Source of the DNA: Strix aluco
Taxonomy: Eukaryota; Chordata; Aves; Strigiformes; Strigidae
Assembly: GCF_031877795.1 (NCBI RefSeq)
Contig: NC_133932.1
Span: 20,772,180 to 20,836,179, forward strand
DNA: 64,000 nt
Reading direction: 5' to 3'
Shown here: positions 59,201 to 64,000 of the stretch, in pieces
Position numbering within the stretch: the stretch's first letter is position 1
Layout of the letters: each line of letters opens with the position of its first letter
The notes under the pieces: generated by a model
Seen by the model: the letters and a program-made list of their open reading frames with translations, nothing else
What the model was told of the DNA's origin: nothing
The model's database searches: none
Program-made: the position numbers and the translations under genes

Positions 59201-60181
59201 TAGAAAGTCAGCAGATAGATTTCCAAGCAGAACATGATTTATCATGTCTATAGTGGTGTTACACAGTGGTCCAGGAAGGTTGTAGAAGGGCTTAAAAGCT
59301 ATGGGGATGTCAGGGCTGCAGTGGTTCGTCGATGAAGATAACCGACAGGGCAGGGGCATGCAAGTATTTTTCCTGTAGTAATGTTAATGGCAAGATCACT
59401 TTTCTTGGGGAATTTATCCCATAGGGGTTCACCAGCTATCTTTACACCCTCAGTGGAGAGGCAACAGGGAACTGAGGCTTCATCTCATTTCAGCCTGCCT
59501 GTGTAACTCCTTCCTTATAAGGCAGGTGCTGTAATCCTTTTGACCTTAAAATTCTTCTTTTCCTTCTCTCTTCTAATTGGAAAATAGTATATGGTGCCAC
59601 TTGGATTTTATCCTCTTTGTAATAATCAGCTTCTCACAAATGGGGATATGGAAATCTCAGATGTGAGGTGATGGCCCAATTTATGGAATTAAAGAAGAGT
59701 CTACAACAGTATAATTAATATCTCAAAGAAATTGTATGTTTTTAAAACATGCCATGGACATTGGGATATGTTGAGGCTTGTGTCTAGCACAGTAAAGGCT
59801 GGCTATTTCCCTATATTAAACTATATAAGCATTTCTAACTTCAAGGACATGAAATTGCAAGCTGATAAATATATATTTATATATTTTTTAAAACCAATAT
59901 GTGTCTCTGTAAAGACAATAAATTGTGACTGCCTTCTCATCTTGTGCAAAGAACAACGAGTCTTAGAAGGCAGAAGCTTTAAAGATTGGAAGTTTAATTA
60001 GAAAGTGCCCTAAATGAAAAGTCTCAGCATTTTAATAAATTTCCTCTGGGATGAAAGAGGCCTCTCTCAAAGGAAATTACAGCAGATGTGTGAGTACTGG
60101 GGATCACTAGGGAGCCCTTGGCATTTGAAGGCAAGGAACTGTAACTGTGAAGTGTTTGCTTCTCATAATTTTGAAGTACGT
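56210..60181. other. No gene recognised
   Basis: Open frames up to 119 codons (56381-56740, minus) without motifs. A CTCF-like core lies at 58897-58908 (separate entry). Confidence 0.5.
58897..58908 (-). promoter_or_regulatory. Candidate CTCF-binding motif, minus orientation
   Basis: The minus strand reads CCAACAGGGGGC, which fits the CTCF core CCASYAGRKGGC at all but the fourth position. Motif evidence only. Confidence 0.35.
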
Positions 60182-60225
60182 GACCATGTGTAAACACTGT
60201 ATGTATGTATATAAAATTCAAGAAT

Positions 60226-60255
60226 GTGTGTACACACATATATATGTGTGTGTAT
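60226..60255. repeat. Alternating TG/CA/TA palindromic stretch
   Basis: tgtgtgtacacacatatatatgtgtgtgta contains nested palindromes (gtgtgtacacac, acacatatatatgtgt) made almost wholly of purine-pyrimidine alternation. It is likely cruciform- or Z-prone and length-variable. Confidence 0.75.
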
Positions 60256-63200
60256 AGATACCTATCCCTTTCATCTTTTTTTTGTGTATCTTTCCTAGTA
60301 GTGCTGGGAGGGGCCATAGGGTGGTAGTAAGAGAAGTTGTTGTAGAGGGTAGTGAGGAAACAGCATAGTCTGAAAGGGACACCTGGAGCCAAAGATGGGA
60401 CCCCTGCTGCCAGGGCCAGGCAGCCTGCACAAAAGTCACCCTTTGCTACCTCCCACATTGCTGGTAGGACTTCTGGTAGAGTTTATTGCATGTCACATGC
60501 CCTTGCCAAACCAAATCTGGCAGGGATGGAGGGGAGTGGTCAATCTCTCCTCCTAGCAGCTGCCCTCTGGTCCTCTCGGACACCATGGCTTGGTGTTCCC
60601 AAGGACATGTCTTCCAGCCTGCCCTTGGAGGTACCTGCTCCTTCTGCACTGCTGCCAGTACCCCCTCTGCCCACACTTTCCCCAAAACATCATTTCACAT
60701 TGGGAAGGTCTGATGAGGCAGGCTTGGGGCCATGCTCACCATGTTGATTTTGGTTACCTCACTCTTCTCACACTGATGCTACTGGGAATTATTTCCACTA
60801 ACTCTCACATCCTTCCTCCTAAGTGATACATGCAAAAAATGGAGAAGCTCCTTTGGGCTGTTATTTTAAAATGGCAGTGATGCTGGTACAGGCTGTGTTA
60901 TGGGAAGCTGGTACACAGCGTCTTTCACTCTCTTTATGACCTAGCTGATCTAATATGCTGGTAGTTGCAACAGGCTTCAAGGGATTTTGCTGCTTAATTT
61001 GTATTTATTTGAAGTCATGTTTGTTCTTAGCATTTTTTTAATTAAACAATCATAAAAAGTTACTTTTGGTAATGTATGCTACTAGACTGGCTTCCTGGTA
61101 GTAGATCAGTTAAATTAATTTTCTTAAATCTGCGTGAAACGTATTAAATGAAGCAATGTTTTATGTAATTTTATTCCTCAGTTCAGCAAGAAATATTTTA
61201 TAACTTTCTCTGCAGGAAACATCCAATTGACTGGTTTAAAATTTCTTGCCAGATTCAAGATTATATTAACCATTTTACCAGTGTGAGGGGAGATTGTTGA
61301 AGAGACGTCTGCTTTGGAAAGGCTTCTCAAATTTTCACCCCATCATCATCTGATTAGTGCTGTCTTGTGCATTCAGTTGCACAATCTCAAAGCACTGTCT
61401 GACAATTTACTGCAATTTTCTGCTCCTTCCCTTCTCCTAGAGATAGAGATTTAAATGTTACAACTACTAGGCTAACAGGAAGCATTGTTTTAGTAGGAGA
61501 GACATAAATATTTCCTGTATCATAGCAGTTTTGATAATGCTGGTAAGCAAAAGACTTTTCTTCATTTTCAAGTAATACAATGAATGCTTCTATCTGATTA
61601 AAGAGTCCCCAGATTGCTGCTCCATAGATCTTCAAAAACCTGCATTGTGACGACAGCATTGTATATGAGGAAGGAGAACTTTGGGAGTTATTTTGTGTTC
61701 AGAAAGGATGACTGGCAGGGATTTCTAAAATTTCTGTACTCAGAAACATAGGAAGTTTCATATTTTACAATATCTCTGCCCATCCTGCTGTACCTGAACA
61801 CTGTCCCCTGCCTGAGCTTTCCTCAAACTGGTTAGTTCCTTTGCAAATGCTCTCAGAATTGGCTGTCCTCAGGAGCCAACAATTAAGTGGGTGATCTCAA
61901 ACCACACTGGGGTTGTCATATTAATTTTTCTTGTTTTTTAGATACACACAAATATAATATATACATAAAACCTTATCATATTCACTTTCTATGAATTCCC
62001 TGATGATTTAAAGAGTTATAGGATTCTGAAGGTCCTCTCTGGACCTTCCTTTCCTTGGAGGACAGTCCAGGCCTCTGGAATCCCATCTGGGATACTACAG
62101 TGCAGTACAGACTAGCAAGGAGTTCTGCAATAATCATGGCAGTTCTGCAGTAATGACATTGGTTCATTAATAGAATAAAAATTCTACAATTATTTTATTC
62201 TCTCTATTTTGAATCCTATAAAACTCATTTGTATAAAAAAGCTGATTAACATAATGCTGCGACCTGAAGCAGTAACAGCACAAGAAATATTAATTACAAA
62301 AGTGCATTAAAAAATAAATGTATAGCTGCTTTTACAGCAGCAATTACATGACTTATTGCAATATTTTTTGTTGAAAGTATTAAAGTATGGACAATTTCAT
62401 TGATATAATGAATATAAGCTTGCATACAGCTAATGCTAAATGATGGGGAAAGGGAGATTATTAGAAAGACTTTGTGTCTGTCTATATAAAGTGATCCTTA
62501 AGGACAAATCAGGAGAGAAATTTGCTAAGCAAGCATGTTTTACTGGTTTGATGAATTTTTTTTAATTTGCTGGACTGCTGGTTTAGGCGATCCATTAGGT
62601 ATCTAATGGAAATGTTTAACTATTTTTAAATGACATTTTCAGTAATAAGCCAAGTACAAATACAGTACGTAAAGCTGATAATAGAGTTCATGTAGTACAC
62701 AGCAAATTGACTATGGACACATTTTCTGTTTCTAGAGTACACCTGTTGAAGATTGAGAGTTCACATCCTGACTGCACAGAGTTGTAGTAACAGGACAAGA
62801 TATACATGGGCCTGCTTGCAATATGGAAGTGCTAATTCTGTGTGTCAAAAAAGAAATCAACCTGCTCAGGGCTAGGAAGAAATTTTTACTAGGAAGCACT
62901 ATGAGTTTCTCCTAAGTGCAATTTTGTTCTGAACTTCTCTCGCTGATATTATAGAGTGGTTGGGGCAAGGAAGCAAGTGCAGGAAAGTAAACTCCATCCC
63001 AGTGTGTGCTTACATTTAGAGCAGGTCAGTGCGGTATTTCTAAGACAGAACACTAACACTATTCAGGACTTGAACAAAAGAAAAGTGAAATAAGGCAGAA
63101 TTTTCTCATTCTTTGAAAGATTTGCAAAAGTTCCTTAACAGAAGAAATTACGTATTTTGTGTTTTGAACAAAGCATAAGAGAATGTGGGGGTTGTGACTG

Positions 63201-64000
63201 ACAAGTTTCAGTCTTGGAAATGGTAAAAGTTTGAACATTTTTCAAAAAAGACCTTGAAAGTCAAAATGGCTGAATCATGCTGTTTGCCTGTCTTTTCTAT
63301 GATACCCAGTTTGAGGTGCAGAATGAGGAGATGTGGCTGCTTATAGTCCTTTTCTAAGGGGAATGAAGTGTTTTCACATAACGCTTTAAATGTTTTCCTC
63401 TCTCTGGGCATATTAAAGTGGCCATTTTGGGAAGAAAAGAAGAAAAATCCCCAACCAACCAAAAAAAGATTTTGAGGTTTCTCCTGACTACAGAGACTGC
63501 GTTACTTGTTAAAAAGAACCGTTATGTTTCTTCTTCAGAAACTCTAAAATTTGAGCAGTTTGGCTCTGCATTCAGATCACTGCAGTCTCAGCAAGCACTG
63601 GTGCACACAGGGAAGTCTCCTTCATGAAGGCCAGCCTCCCTGTTGATGATACTGTTGTGTATTTCTTCCCAAACATAAGTTCCTCAGTCCTTCATGCTTG
63701 TCAGACTCCAGTTCTCATACAGCAATTTCTTCTATGTTATACGAGGTGCGCTAAAGACAAGCATTTAGAAGAGCAGAGCAAACATGAATGATGCCTTTCC
63801 GTAGCCCTTTGGGGTAAAGGTATGATTCAGAAATGGACAAACTGCTTACGGCATTGCAGAGCTGGCTCAGATCTCCTTTGAAGCGTGGGAGAAAGTGTGA
63901 CTAATACTGCCTCGAGGGTGAAGGGGAGGTGTAGGGGGGAGGAACTGAGCTGGACTGGAAAGTGAGAGGACCGCTGGGCTGCTGCTGTCAGGGCAGGGGC
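60256..64000. other. No gene recognised; right edge of window
   Basis: Short open frames only. A moderately GC-rich patch at 60300-60720 is open on both strands. The last 120 bases become purine/G-rich (gaaggggaggtgtaggggggagg), which might be the edge of a regulatory region, but it is cut off. Confidence 0.4.

Noticed and set aside
1..64000. CRISPR arrays, operons, prokaryotic genes, tRNA or rRNA genes
   Set aside because: The DNA is vertebrate nuclear; no regularly spaced direct repeats with unique spacers and no tRNA B-box-like or rRNA sequence were noticed by eye. A tRNAscan-SE/Rfam run would settle small RNAs.

Overview
The window reads as vertebrate nuclear DNA from a bird. Three things point that way. 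It holds 3'-terminal copies of the CR1 LINE with the usual avian tail, LTRs of the ERVL-like families common in bird genomes, and two recognisable vertebrate genes. It is gene-poor: almost all open reading frames are short and unconserved in appearance. Species cannot be resolved from the sequence alone.

Layout. (1) About 1-4855, plus strand: the 3' part of a CD200 receptor gene (CD200R1 type). It comprises the end of the membrane-proximal Ig domain, a transmembrane exon, one small exon that is ambiguous, and a terminal exon with a tyrosine-rich cytoplasmic tail. The 5' half lies left of the window. An antisense LTR fragment sits in its first visible intron. (2) About 4856-17500: intergenic DNA with a solo ERVL-like LTR that keeps perfect 5-bp target duplications (8904-9501), a CR1 tail (12130-12289) and a second, different LTR with an internal degenerate tandem array (about 12880-13744). 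(3) About 17500-26600: intergenic DNA with a short CR1 relic, a decayed LINE endonuclease fragment (about 19740-20110), a GA/Z-DNA-type microsatellite (20624-20699) and a 268-codon ORF of unknown status. (4) About 26740-27240: an isolated CpG island not attached to either recognised gene. (5) 28903-29679: a longer CR1 copy. (6) 36259-37359, minus strand: the complete, single-exon coding region of the serotonin receptor HTR1F (366 residues), with a splice acceptor just upstream showing at least one further 5' non-coding exon at higher coordinates. (7) 37398-64000: the 5' side of HTR1F (probably intron and upstream DNA), with no coding exon I can recognise, only simple repeats and a few structured elements.

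The two genes are convergent (CD200R1 plus, HTR1F minus) and functionally unrelated: one is an inhibitory myeloid immune receptor, the other a Gi-coupled neuronal receptor. From what I know of the human map they lie on different arms of chromosome 3, so their proximity here is a point of comparative-map interest. I did not find a clearly new biological system. The observations most worth following are the orphan CpG island, the unresolved CD200R1 tail exon, the 268-codon ORF, a possible convergent pair of CTCF-like sites around HTR1F, and a nested hairpin near 45.1 kb.
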